A DNA stretch of 64,000 bases from Nitrosospira multiformis (GTDB lineage Bacteria > Pseudomonadota > Gammaproteobacteria > Burkholderiales > Nitrosomonadaceae), in NCBI RefSeq assembly GCF_900110185.1, contig NZ_FOCT01000012.1, positions 43,800-107,799 on the forward strand. Reading direction: 5' to 3'. The notes beneath the pieces were generated by a model. It made no database searches. It saw only the letters and a list, made by a program, of their open reading frames with translations, and had not been told where the DNA came from. The position numbers were made by a program, and so were the translations under genes. Shown piece after piece: positions 10,128 through 19,138 of this stretch; position 1 is the first letter of the stretch; each line of letters opens with the position of its first letter.

Positions 10128-10368
10128 TTTCCTGAATTTCCGATAATTCGGCCTCCATAAAGGCAAAAGCGACGGCACGCCGATTGCAAGCTGCCTGCAT
10201 ATTCCGGGCAGCAGAAAACAGCAAAAATATATCTCTCGCCGTCCTTCCGCAGCCTGTTGCCTGAACATTCTCTGTTTCCTTTTCCGGACAGGTTTGTTAT
10301 ACAATCGGCGATTGCTCCCGCTTGTGCGGGGCGTCAGATTAAATTGCGGACACAAAACCGGAGATATT

Positions 10369-10965
10369 ATGAAGAAAATTTTTGAGTGGGCCGCCGGGCT
10401 GGCAGGGGCTATGATGATAGCTCTCGTAGCTGTTCCCACCCATGCACAACTCATGCTTGCGCATGAAGGCCACCATTCAGGCGATTGTGCCATCAAATCG
10501 GGCGCCTTTCCTGTATCCTTCAGCGCCTATGAGAAGCCCAAGGGCGAGCTTCCGCCCACTCATGCCTATTGCGACCATGTTCCCGAAACCGGGGAGCTGT
10601 ATTTCACGGTGGATCTGACCGATCCCGAATCCCGCGAAATTCCCATCGCGATGCGCCTGGTGATGGAAGGGCATGGAGAGGGGGGGCATGAAATCATGTC
10701 GATACCTGCCAAACCCTATCCTTCCGGAAGCATCACATTTACCGTAAACCTGGAAGAACTGGGGCAGTACGCGTTGCTGCTGGAAACCGAGAAGGACGGT
10801 AAGATGACTCCCGCAGTACGCATTCCCGTACATGTGGGCGGAGGTGGCGGCCATGATGGACACGGCGGGGGTATCGGCATGACAGAGATTGCGCTGATAC
10901 TGGGTGTGGCTGGCGTAGCAGCCTTCTTTCTGCTGCGTCGGCGGACGAGCGCCAAAATGTCCTGA
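10369..10965 (+). CDS. Secreted His/Gly-rich protein with C-terminal membrane anchor
   Basis: The start was chosen at ATG 10369 because GGAG lies 6 nt upstream and a good signal peptide follows (cleavage predicted after THA). The mature part begins LMLAHEGHHSGDC and has scattered histidines, a beta-rich middle, then the low-complexity linker VGGGGGHDGHGGG, a hydrophobic helix (about residues 171-189) and a short RRRTSAKMS tail. The layout implies a periplasmic domain tethered to the inner membrane. The histidine clusters suggest metal (copper or nickel) binding, which is inference. I do not recognise the family. Confidence 0.8.
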   Translation: MKKIFEWAAGLAGAMMIALVAVPTHAQLMLAHEGHHSGDCAIKSGAFPVSFSAYEKPKGELPPTHAYCDHVPETGELYFTVDLTDPESREIPIAMRLVMEGHGEGGHEIMSIPAKPYPSGSITFTVNLEELGQYALLLETEKDGKMTPAVRIPVHVGGGGGHDGHGGGIGMTEIALILGVAGVAAFFLLRRRTSAKMS

Positions 10966-11254
10966 GCAGGGCAGAATCAGCGCTATTCAATCCTCGATCC
11001 GCGAAATTAAAAGCACGCACTTCCGCGGATCCTCCTGAACGAGCGGCGGCGGGTTTTAAGGGATTGTCATATTTTCCCTTCTTAACTCCGACGCCGTTTT
11101 CTTTTATTCGTCATTGGGCCTACTCCGAATCTTACAACATACTCCGGTGACTACCGTAACGTGGAGTGGACGGTGTAAGGTAGGATAGTAAGGACGAGAA
11201 TCTTCCTTTCCCGACCGGCTTTCAACGCGAATGCATCTGAAAGACGAAAAGTCC

Positions 11255-12442
11255 TTACTGGAAAATAGTCTCGCGCAACTTGGCGAAAGTTTTACCGACA
11301 TGATTCATCTGCTCGGTGGTATGGACGGCGCTTACGCTGCAGCGCACCAACGAATTGCCCTCTGGCGTTGCGGGTGGCAAAACCAGATTCACATAGATAC
11401 CATGTTCAAGCAGTCCTTTCCACAGCGCCAGCGCCTGTTGCGGTGTTTCAAGGATTGTTGCGATAACAGGGCTGGGCTCCGGTCCCAGGCGATAACCCAG
11501 TTCCTTGAGTTGCGAGTAGAGCTGGTGCACATTCCTCCAGAGCTGCCGGCGTAATTCGACCCCCTCCCTCAGCAGTCTGAGAGCTGCACGGGTTGAGGCG
11601 ATGGTGGCAGGCGTAGGCGAGGCTGTGAAAATATAAGGCCGGCTCACGTAGCGCAACTGATCCAGTTGCGGATGATTGCTCACACAGTAGCCGCCGATCC
11701 CGCCCAGGCTTTTACTGAAGGTGCCTGTGATGAAGTCTACTCTATCGAGGAGGCCTGTTTCTTCTACCAGACCTTGTCCGGTCTCACCCAGCACCCCCAG
11801 GGAATGCGCTTCATCAAGAAGAAGCGTGCTGTTATACGCATCCTTTACCTTGACGATGTTCGCGAGCGGCGCGCGGTCTCCAAGCATACTGTAGATGCCC
11901 TCGGCAATGATGAGGGTGGAGCGCGATCGTTTTCCCAGGCGGCGGAGACGCTTCTCCAGATCTGCCGCATCGTTATGTCTGAAGCGGATTATTTCGGCTC
12001 CGCTCAAACGGCAGCCATCGTAGATGCTTGCGTGGGAATCGCCGTCAATAAGAACGATGTCGCCGGGCCCGGCCAGGCCTGAGATGGTAGCAAGGTTGGC
12101 CTGATACCCTGTGGTAAATACGATGCAGGATCGGCATTGATAAAACTCGGCAAACTCGCGCTCGAGGGCACGATGGCCGCTGTAACTGCCATTGGCCATG
12201 CGCGAGCCGGTTGTACCCGTACCTTCACTGCGGATCGCTTCCTGCGCCGCATCCCGGCACTCCTGCGCGAAGGTAAGGCCCAGATAATTATTTGTTCCCA
12301 GAAACAATATCCGCTGATCCCCGATCCTGGCTTCGGTCGAGGAATAAACTTCTTCTATGGGCGTTCCAAAAACCTCAACACCCTCAGGCAGCAAGGCTTT
12401 TCTCGCTGCCGCCACGGCATCCAGCTTATCTAGCAAACTCAT
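11255..12442 (-). CDS. Alpha-oxoamine synthase, probable serine palmitoyltransferase
   Basis: A 395-residue PLP enzyme of the alpha-oxoamine synthase family (BioF, KBL, HemA, SPT). The PLP lysine is Lys244 in TFSKSLGGIGG and the cofactor-binding aspartate is Asp210 in DEAHSLGVLG; GTGTTGSRMANG and FTTGYQAN are also visible. It condenses an amino acid with an acyl thioester with loss of CO2. It is the last gene of a four-gene operon with an acyl-AMP ligase, a reductase and an ACP, and overlaps the ACP gene by 4 nt. That context favours a serine palmitoyltransferase using acyl-ACP over BioF, since no bio genes are near. The function is inferred, not proven. Confidence 0.82.
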   Translation of the reverse strand: MSLLDKLDAVAAARKALLPEGVEVFGTPIEEVYSSTEARIGDQRILFLGTNNYLGLTFAQECRDAAQEAIRSEGTGTTGSRMANGSYSGHRALEREFAEFYQCRSCIVFTTGYQANLATISGLAGPGDIVLIDGDSHASIYDGCRLSGAEIIRFRHNDAADLEKRLRRLGKRSRSTLIIAEGIYSMLGDRAPLANIVKVKDAYNSTLLLDEAHSLGVLGETGQGLVEETGLLDRVDFITGTFSKSLGGIGGYCVSNHPQLDQLRYVSRPYIFTASPTPATIASTRAALRLLREGVELRRQLWRNVHQLYSQLKELGYRLGPEPSPVIATILETPQQALALWKGLLEHGIYVNLVLPPATPEGNSLVRCSVSAVHTTEQMNHVGKTFAKLRETIFQ

Positions 12443-12693
12443 TGTTTTTGAGACTTTATCCGGTGGATCAAGTTGGCGAGCTCATGAACGGTCTGTACAT
12501 CCGCAAGAGCATTGATCGGTACAGAAATGTCGAACTCGTCCTCGATTTCCATGATCAGGTTCAGCAATTTTACAGAATCGATTGCCAGCTCGTTAATAAG
12601 ATCGGTCTGCGGTGTAATTTCCACCTCCGAACCAGCAAGCTGTTTGAGGTGATGGCAAAGTTTTTGTAGAACGTCGTTATAATCGTTCAACAT
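12439..12693 (-). CDS. Acyl carrier protein of the lipid operon
   Basis: An 84-residue acyl carrier protein. The phosphopantetheine attachment serine is Ser40 in NELAIDSVKLLNLIMEIE, followed by the acidic helix II and EFDISVP. It is not the housekeeping AcpP: no fab genes are adjacent. It most likely holds the fatty acyl chain loaded by the acyl-AMP ligase and presents it to the alpha-oxoamine synthase, whose start codon it overlaps by 4 nt. Confidence 0.88.
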   Translation of the reverse strand: MLNDYNDVLQKLCHHLKQLAGSEVEITPQTDLINELAIDSVKLLNLIMEIEDEFDISVPINALADVQTVHELANLIHRIKSQKQ

Positions 12694-12722
12694 CTGGATT
12701 CAAAATGATTCGATGAATGAAA

Positions 12723-13637
12723 TTAGACCGCTTGTGGCAAAGCGTCGCGAAGGTGGATGCAGGGTCGCCAATCAGGGAGCGCCCGGGTCAAGGGATCAAT
12801 ATCACAAACCCAGTCGGGGTGGCGCAATTCTCTCACTTTTCCCGGTGTCAGCATAGGTGAATAGCTTAGCAATCTGGCAGACCACAAGTTGACGTTTGCG
12901 ATCAATGAAACCAGTGGTGCGGGAAAAAAGACGCAGTGTACGGGGCGTTTCCACACTTCCTGCGCAATAGTGGCTACCGCCTGGCTGTCGTAACCTCCCG
13001 GCATACCATCATCAAGCTCGTAGGTACCTTGTACAGGGACCGCAGTCGAAAGCCAGCAGGTGATGGCTGCTACCAGATCGGCGACATGCAGTAATCCAAA
13101 CCGCATGTCAGGTTGTCCCACCATTGGCAAGATACCGCGGCGCGTTATCCTGAAAAGCGGGCTCATTTCCTTATCTCCAGGACCATAAACGGCCGTAGGA
13201 CGAAAAATGGCACAGGCCATACCAGCCGAACGCTCATTTATCACTCGTTCAGCCATATGCTTGCTCATGGCATACCAGGAAAGCTCGGGTTGCCGGGCGG
13301 CCAGGGAAGAAATCAGCAGAAAACGTGGAGGCGGGTTTTGTTCCAGAGAAGCCTGCATCAGGTTGATCGTACCTTCCACATTGGTACGTACAAAACTCTC
13401 GAGAGAGCTTCCTCGAACCTGGCCGGCACAATGCACAACGGCCGAGACACCTGTTACGAGTTTTCGCAATGCATCGAGGTTATGTAAATCGCCTTCTATC
13501 CATTGCGTGGACTCGTCATCGACGCGCACACGTCTTGTCAGAGCCCTGACTTTCCATCCTTCCTTTATCAGAGACTGCAGCAGTGCATTTCCGATAAAGC
13601 CAGTGGCGCCGGTAACGGCGACCCAAGACTCCGACAT
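12723..13637 (-). CDS. NAD-dependent epimerase/reductase, probable ceramide reductase type
   Basis: A 304-residue extended short-chain dehydrogenase. The Rossmann motif is VTGATGFIGNALL at the N-terminus and the catalytic Tyr/Lys pair is in WYAMSKHMAE near residue 125. PTAVYGPGDKEMSP is typical of the atypical-SDR NAD-epimerase branch. It sits between the acyl-AMP ligase (7 nt upstream) and the ACP gene. In the Caulobacter sphingolipid cassette a homologous-type gene, cerR, reduces the 3-keto group after N-acylation. That assignment here rests on synteny. Confidence 0.82.
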   Translation of the reverse strand: MSESWVAVTGATGFIGNALLQSLIKEGWKVRALTRRVRVDDESTQWIEGDLHNLDALRKLVTGVSAVVHCAGQVRGSSLESFVRTNVEGTINLMQASLEQNPPPRFLLISSLAARQPELSWYAMSKHMAERVINERSAGMACAIFRPTAVYGPGDKEMSPLFRITRRGILPMVGQPDMRFGLLHVADLVAAITCWLSTAVPVQGTYELDDGMPGGYDSQAVATIAQEVWKRPVHCVFFPAPLVSLIANVNLWSARLLSYSPMLTPGKVRELRHPDWVCDIDPLTRALPDWRPCIHLRDALPQAV

Positions 13638-13644
13638 ACGCCGA

Positions 13645-15504
13645 TTATTTGTCCCCGGACTCGGCAGATAACTGGTCTATCATCTGCGTTCTCTGGATAA
13701 AGCCCTGGCGTGCCGCAAAACGGGACAGTTTTCCGGAGGAAGTGCGCGGCAGGGTGTGCGGTGGAACCAGTTCCACCAGGCAGTTCACGCCAAACGCCAT
13801 GTAGACCAGACGTTGCAGACGGCTGGTAAGGGACTGGCGATCCGTTATCGAGGTAAGTCGGCATTCGATGACCAGGACAATGGTCGTGACGTCATTGGCG
13901 TCAGTAATGCCGAAGGCAGACGCTTCACGCGTTCTCACTTCGGGTTGCTGTTCGGCAAGCTCCTCGATATCCTGGGCACGGATGTTACGTCCATTGACGA
14001 TGATTACATCGGTACGACGCCCGGTGATGTAGAGATCCCCTTCAAAGAGGAACCCCAGATCACCCGTATCCAGCCAGTTCCCCAGTTTGAGTGTCTTGCA
14101 GGTGTCTTCCGGATTGTTGAAATAACCTGTCATGATACTGCTGCCCTGCACGAGTACGCTGCCCACGCGCAAATCAGGGAGTTGCTGACCAGCCTCGTCG
14201 ACCACTTTGACGATATGCCCCGGCAAGGCACGGCCGCAGTTGACAAATTCACTGTACTTCCGGCCTTCCACCTGCAACCGTACTGCCATTTTCCTGTCAA
14301 CGAGGGTTGCCGCGTCGACTCGCAAACTCTGAAAACCTTGACCAACTTCGGAGAAGGTAACGGCGAGCGTCGATTCAGCCAGCCCATAGCAGGGGAGGAA
14401 TGCGCGCGCGTCAAAACCGGCGGGGGCAAATTTTTCCGCAAAATTCCTCAAAGTGTCCGGACGGATCATTTCCGCGCCGACTCCCGCTGCACGCCAACTG
14501 CTGAGGTCAAGATCTTCCAGGTCGGAATCGCGCACGCGAAGCGTGCAGAGCTTGAGTCCAAAAGGTTGGCTGAACGCGACGGTGGCGCGATTTCTGCTGA
14601 TCAGGCGCAGCCATTGCAGCGGCCTGATTGCAAAATCACGGGTAGCCAGATAATCAACGGAAACCTGTGCCACCATCGGTGCCATTACCATGCCGACCAA
14701 GCCCATGTCATGATAAAACGGCAGCCAGGATGCGCAGCGGTCTCCTGCCCGGATATTCAGACCGTGACGGACAATGCCCTGAAGATTGCTCATCAGTGCA
14801 CCTTCGGTAATTACTACTCCACGCGGCATGCGCGTGCTTCCCGAAGTAAATTGCAGGTATGCAATTTCATCGGGACTATTTGGCGTGAGCTCGATATTCA
14901 GCGTCGGCAGTTCCCCAAGTTGCTCCGGCGTTCCCACCCAGCGCAGATATTGCGACCCGTCGGCCGCTTCTTTCAAGAAACCGACATAGTCAAGGCTCGC
15001 CAGAGCGGCGCTTGCCTGACCTGCCTCCAGCATTCCGCGCAACTGCCGAACATAAACCGCATGGCTGCCGAGGTTGACAGGAACAGGCATTGCATAAGGT
15101 ACCAGTCCTGCATAGCGGCATGCATAAAAGATTTCCACGAATTCCGGCGTCGTGTCGGCAATAATCGCAACACGGTCTCCTCTCGCCAATCCAAGCCCGA
15201 GCAACTGCTGCGCCGCTGTTTGGGCATTTTGCCTTAATGCCTGATAGGGAAGAACGGAGCGGAGATTACCCTTGGCATCGTAAAAGTTATATCCGGCTGT
15301 ACCTGCCGCCGCATACTCGAGCGCAGCGATTAAGGTGTCGAAGTCGGCTAATCTCTGAGCTTGAGTGTTGTAGGTAGGTGTGGGGATCGCAGCTGCCGGC
15401 TGCTCGCTTGATAATTGAGGGTTAAACGCTTGCGTCAGCGGAGCGTTCAACTTCGCTATTGTTGAACTCAAGGTCTTCCCCTCCAAATTAATCGTACTAG
15501 TCAT
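13645..15504 (-). CDS. Fatty acyl-AMP ligase / acyl-ACP synthetase
   Basis: An ANL-superfamily adenylating enzyme of about 619 residues. The ATP-binding loop is FTSGSTRMPRGV, followed by WLPFYHDMGLVG, CYGLAESTLAVTF and the adenylate-binding aspartate in WLDTGDLGFLFEG. These residues and the length place it with fatty acyl-AMP ligases, which load fatty acids on ACPs or PKS modules instead of CoA. It is the first gene of the operon and probably charges the adjacent ACP. The ATG at 15504 is preferred; a TTG at 15537 would add 11 residues and neither has a strong ribosome site. Confidence 0.88.
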   Translation of the reverse strand: MTSTINLEGKTLSSTIAKLNAPLTQAFNPQLSSEQPAAAIPTPTYNTQAQRLADFDTLIAALEYAAAGTAGYNFYDAKGNLRSVLPYQALRQNAQTAAQQLLGLGLARGDRVAIIADTTPEFVEIFYACRYAGLVPYAMPVPVNLGSHAVYVRQLRGMLEAGQASAALASLDYVGFLKEAADGSQYLRWVGTPEQLGELPTLNIELTPNSPDEIAYLQFTSGSTRMPRGVVITEGALMSNLQGIVRHGLNIRAGDRCASWLPFYHDMGLVGMVMAPMVAQVSVDYLATRDFAIRPLQWLRLISRNRATVAFSQPFGLKLCTLRVRDSDLEDLDLSSWRAAGVGAEMIRPDTLRNFAEKFAPAGFDARAFLPCYGLAESTLAVTFSEVGQGFQSLRVDAATLVDRKMAVRLQVEGRKYSEFVNCGRALPGHIVKVVDEAGQQLPDLRVGSVLVQGSSIMTGYFNNPEDTCKTLKLGNWLDTGDLGFLFEGDLYITGRRTDVIIVNGRNIRAQDIEELAEQQPEVRTREASAFGITDANDVTTIVLVIECRLTSITDRQSLTSRLQRLVYMAFGVNCLVELVPPHTLPRTSSGKLSRFAARQGFIQRTQMIDQLSAESGDK

Positions 15505-16160
15505 CTTTTTATAATATAAAGGATTCCAGTCGGGCAATCGTTGTTTTTGGCCATCATCCGCTGTCGCGTCGTTCGAGTTCGAGATGCTGCTTGAAAATAT
15601 CGGCTTTACCTGGCTCCCGGTAAAGGCAGTAGCTCGAAAAACAAAAAATAAATGCGCTAATCTGTGAAATCAACGAACCTTCTTATACTCAGCTCTTATT
15701 ATCGTAATAGAGCAGCTTTATCATGTACTTCGGGCATTACCGGATCCCGCTCCTTCACGCAAAGGGGCTGTCTCTAACACGCAGTCTGCTTTCGATTATT
15801 TACAGGATAGGCGACAAGCTCCATTCTGTACGAGTTGGCAGACGATATAAAGAGGTTTTGGAGAATGGAAGGGAAATGTGTGTCTTTTTTGCAACACTTG
15901 CCGGAACCGGACCCTTCAGCTTCGCGTTAGATCTGATCTCAATCTCTTTCGCAGCCGCGCGACATTTTACAGGAATCCATCTATCGATGGATCAACTCTT
16001 CTTTTATTTTCGAGGCAGATTATTGCAAGCCCGGGCGCGATCTTCCGGAATCACACTACACACCACAGGGAATCCTTGAAAAAATTCCTCGCCTGGAATA
16101 GGCCTGCCGCTGACTCCAAGGTGCAAAGCCGGATTTACACTCAATCAGTACCGGGTCGCC
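15505..16160. other. Spacer between the lipid operon and the SpoIIAA-like gene
   Basis: About 650 nt between two minus-strand genes. It should contain the promoter of the lipid operon (roughly 15505-15700, AT-rich). A 118-codon plus-strand frame at 15723-16079 has no visible ribosome site or recognisable domain and is not called as a gene. Confidence 0.5.
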
Positions 16161-16505
16161 TCATCCTTCAAGCCATGTCTTTGCTTCGGCATAATCCCGG
16201 AATACCCTTATGTCGGCATCGACAAATAGATTGGATACCCAGGCCGCCCAAGCGCGCCACTGGTTTTCAGTGATTATCGCGATGCGATTGAATTCGCTGC
16301 CGTGTTCCCGCACGAATTTGATGTCCTCCCAAGCGACATCAATGGTGTAGCTCAGCATATCCCGCCAATCGAACAGTACATTCACCTTGCCGTCGCGGCC
16401 AGCCTTGCGGAGTACCTTGTCCTCGAATTCCTGGTAATCGGCCAGGGTGAATTCACCGAAAACAGCGATACTGATCAGATTTTCCGTTTCCTCAATGGTT
16501 ATCAT
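16161..16505 (-). CDS. SpoIIAA-like (STAS-type) protein
   Basis: A 114-residue protein with the alternating strand/helix pattern of the SpoIIAA-like/STAS family: MITIEETENLISIAVFGEFTLAD..., VNVLFDWRDM, then FNRIAIITENQWRAWAAWVS and FRDYAEAKTWLEG. This family is common and functionally poorly defined; some members bind lipids or nucleotides. No anti-sigma kinase is adjacent. Its neighbours are the Rieske oxygenase upstream (about 106 nt) and the lipid operon downstream, all on the minus strand. Confidence 0.78.
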   Translation of the reverse strand: MITIEETENLISIAVFGEFTLADYQEFEDKVLRKAGRDGKVNVLFDWRDMLSYTIDVAWEDIKFVREHGSEFNRIAIITENQWRAWAAWVSNLFVDADIRVFRDYAEAKTWLEG

Positions 16506-16611
16506 GTGTTACCCACAATATAAATTACGCGGGCAGAGAAAAATCCGGGTAGTCCAAAAAATTCGGGCTACCGAAGAAAAATCCGCTCAGCAAAAGGATA
16601 TCACTTATCGC

Positions 16612-17709
16612 TCAGATGTGTGGTTCAATTTCTCGCCGCAGAAACTTGTGAAAGTGCACCATGCCATCTTCCATCGGCGATTGATATGGTCCGGCCTCGC
16701 TCACACCTTGTTTGTACAGCGCACGGCGCCCTTCTGTCATCAGCTTGCAGATTTCATCATCCTCAGCAGCGGTTTCACGATAGGCGGCCTGTTCTGCTTC
16801 AATGAATTCACGCTCAAACAAAGCGATATCTTCAGGATAATAGAACTCCACCACATTGGTGCAACGCTCTGTTCCGGTAGGAAGCACCGTGCTGATGACT
16901 AATACATGGGGATACCATTCCATCATGATGTTGGGATAATACAGCATCCAGATTGCACCATGCCTCGGTATTTCGCCCGCTGTCTGCAGCAACAGTTGCT
17001 CGTGCCATTTTGCATAGACGGGCGTTCCCGGGCGGGTCAGGGCGTTATTGATCCCCACAGTCTGAACGTTGTACCACTCCCCGAACTCCCATTCCAGTGC
17101 AGCCGTGTCAACAAAATTGCCCAGGCCTGGATGGTATGGCTCGACGTGGTAGTCCTCCAGATAAACCTCTATGAAGGTTTTCCAGTTGCAGGCGTATTCA
17201 TCTATCTGAAGGCGTTCCAGCACATGGCCCGAGAAGTCGAAATTCTTCAGGACTTGCAAGTTGCCCAGATCGCGCGCAACATTCCGCCTGCCTTGAAACA
17301 GGAGTCCGTTCCAGCTCTGCAAAGGCGTATTGGAAAGATTGAGGCAAGGGTTTTCGGGGAAATGAGGTGCACCGAGCAACGTGCCCTTCAAGTCATACGT
17401 CCAGCGATGCACCGGGCAAACGATGTTTCTGGTGTTGCCACTCCCTTTGAGCAGCAGTGACTGCCTGTGGCGGCAGACGTTGGATAGCAACTCGATACCA
17501 TCCTTATTACGCACCAGCATTTTCGCGTTATCCATCCATTCTGGCACATAATAGTCGCCAATGTTTGGCACCATGATCTCATGGCCGACATAGCCCGGTC
17601 CCTGGTCGAACAGAATGCGTTTTTCCAGTTCAAGGATTTGAGAGTCGAGATACCAGTCAACCGGCAGTTGCGTTGGAGCCAATTGGCAAACATCAATCAG
17701 ATCGACCAT
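16612..17709 (-). CDS. Rieske non-heme iron oxygenase, alpha subunit type
   Basis: A 365-residue oxygenase. The Rieske cluster ligands are Cys79/His81 in NVCRHRQ and Cys98/His101 in IVCPVHRW. The mononuclear iron site follows in the segment EVYLEDYHVEPYHPGL (two histidines four residues apart plus an acidic residue). Such enzymes hydroxylate or demethylate aromatic, amine or lipid substrates and need a reductase, which is not encoded nearby. The substrate cannot be predicted from sequence. It lies upstream of the SpoIIAA-like gene and the lipid operon, on the same strand, so an oxidation step on the lipid is conceivable. Confidence 0.85.
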   Translation of the reverse strand: MVDLIDVCQLAPTQLPVDWYLDSQILELEKRILFDQGPGYVGHEIMVPNIGDYYVPEWMDNAKMLVRNKDGIELLSNVCRHRQSLLLKGSGNTRNIVCPVHRWTYDLKGTLLGAPHFPENPCLNLSNTPLQSWNGLLFQGRRNVARDLGNLQVLKNFDFSGHVLERLQIDEYACNWKTFIEVYLEDYHVEPYHPGLGNFVDTAALEWEFGEWYNVQTVGINNALTRPGTPVYAKWHEQLLLQTAGEIPRHGAIWMLYYPNIMMEWYPHVLVISTVLPTGTERCTNVVEFYYPEDIALFEREFIEAEQAAYRETAAEDDEICKLMTEGRRALYKQGVSEAGPYQSPMEDGMVHFHKFLRREIEPHI

Positions 17710-17941
17710 ATGCTACTTTTCACCTTTCAAATAAAGATGGCTGGATTATCAAAACCAGGAACGGCAGGGAAGACAAGGAAGAGAATGAGCATGTCCTCAT
17801 GCCCTTGCCCTGAAACGCTTATAATCCGACTAAGAAACCTCTTTCGTGGGAAAGTTTCGTGTATTTAATTGACCTGACACCACTTATTGCGTTATTTTTG
17901 CCGTTTGCCCGCGATACACCCATTCTGACAGCGTGTTTATC

Positions 17942-18196
17942 ATGACAAAGCCCGCCGACCCCGTCAAATTTTCCCCTCCGGAAGATTTTGAAGCTGCGCT
18001 GGCTGAGCTGGAAAGCATCGTTATGGAAATGGAAGCAGGGCAGATGCCGCTTGAAGAATCCCTCGAAGCTCACAAACGTGGGACGGAATTGCTACAATAT
18101 TGCCACTCCAAGTTGCAGGATGCGCAGCAACAGGTACGCCTCCTTGAAGCCAACACACTGAAAAATTTCTCCCCTTCCGGTATTGATGACCGCTGA
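17942..18196 (+). CDS. xseB: Exodeoxyribonuclease VII small subunit
   Basis: An 84-residue XseB. The diagnostic segment is FEAALAELESIVMEMEAGQMPLEESLEAHKRG, a two-helix hairpin that packs on the large subunit XseA (not in this window). ATG 17942 is preferred over the in-frame GTG at 17933. It overlaps ispA by 11 nt. The xseB-ispA-dxs order is a standard proteobacterial arrangement. Confidence 0.94.
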   Translation: MTKPADPVKFSPPEDFEAALAELESIVMEMEAGQMPLEESLEAHKRGTELLQYCHSKLQDAQQQVRLLEANTLKNFSPSGIDDR

Positions 18197-19079
18197 TTTT
18201 CAGGATTGGGCGAGAAGCCACCAGGTACGCATCGAAAATTCCCTGCAGACCCTGCTTCCCGCCGCAGACGTCGCGCCTGAGCGCTTGCATGAAGCGATGC
18301 GCTACACCGTTCTGGGTGGGGGCAAGCGCGTACGGCCTTTGCTCGCTTTTGCAGCTGGCGAGCTGAACAATGCGAACGAGGAGAGGGTGACGATTGCTGC
18401 TGCCGCAGTGGAACTCATTCATGCCTATTCACTCGTGCACGATGATTTGCCCTGCATGGATGACGATGTATTGCGTCGGGGCAAGCCTACCTGTCATATC
18501 GAATATGGGGAAGCAATTGCCCTATTGACGGGTGACAGCTTGCAGAGCCTCGCTTTTCAGTTGCTGGCCGAATACTCCCTGGCTGACACCCCGAAGATGC
18601 AACTTGAAATGATCAGGCGTCTGGCGCAAGCGGCGGGTTCGCGCGGCATGGCGGGAGGGCAGGCTGTCGATCTTGCCAGTGTCGGCAGGACATTAAGCCT
18701 CCCCGAACTGGAATTCATGCATATTCACAAGACAGGCGCGCTTATTCGAGCCGCGGTAATGCTGGGTGCCTATTGTGGGAGCAGGTTGGACGAAGCCCAG
18801 TTGGCAGCCCTTGATCATTTTGCCAAATGCATCGGTCTTGCATTTCAAGTTGTCGATGACGTTCTCGACGCCGAGGCAACCACTGCCGCCCTCGGCAAGA
18901 CTGCCGGCAAGGATGCCGAAAACAATAAGCCTACCTATGTGAGTATTCTGGGGAGCAAACGGGCCCGCGAGCTCGCGGAGGAGTTGCGGCGGGAGGCATA
19001 TGCATCCCTGGAGATGTTTAAGGCAGCCGCAGGACGATTGAGGCAGGTAACTGACTTTATCATTCACCGGGAATTTTGA
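18186..19079 (+). CDS. ispA: Farnesyl diphosphate synthase (geranyltranstransferase)
   Basis: A 297-residue trans-polyprenyl synthase that condenses IPP with DMAPP and GPP. The first aspartate-rich motif is HDDLPCMDDD near residue 86, the second is FQVVDDVLD near residue 225, and the IPP-binding GGGKRVRP is near residue 44. Length and the two inserted residues in the first motif (DDLPCMDD) fit the IspA class. An upstream TTG at 18183 is a possible alternative start. It overlaps xseB and is followed by dxs after 59 nt. Confidence 0.94.
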   Translation: MTADFQDWARSHQVRIENSLQTLLPAADVAPERLHEAMRYTVLGGGKRVRPLLAFAAGELNNANEERVTIAAAAVELIHAYSLVHDDLPCMDDDVLRRGKPTCHIEYGEAIALLTGDSLQSLAFQLLAEYSLADTPKMQLEMIRRLAQAAGSRGMAGGQAVDLASVGRTLSLPELEFMHIHKTGALIRAAVMLGAYCGSRLDEAQLAALDHFAKCIGLAFQVVDDVLDAEATTAALGKTAGKDAENNKPTYVSILGSKRARELAEELRREAYASLEMFKAAAGRLRQVTDFIIHREF

Positions 19080-19138
19080 AGAATTTTGACGGCTAGCCTG
19101 TTTCCCGGAAAAAGGATTTTGTAATTTTCAAGGTTTAA

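Noticed and set aside
10990..11032. Inverted repeat GATCCGCG...CGCGGATC as a terminator
   Set aside because: The loop is about 20 nt and no T-run follows, so termination is not supported.
13756..15237. A 493-codon open frame on the plus strand
   Set aside because: It is fully antisense to the acyl-AMP ligase gene, which has intact ANL motifs. The predicted protein is rich in Arg/His/Gln, typical of a shadow frame, and shows no domain.
15723..16079. A 118-codon plus-strand frame in the spacer upstream of the lipid operon
   Set aside because: No ribosome site, no domain, and its region is expected to hold the promoter of the opposite-strand operon. It cannot be ruled out completely.
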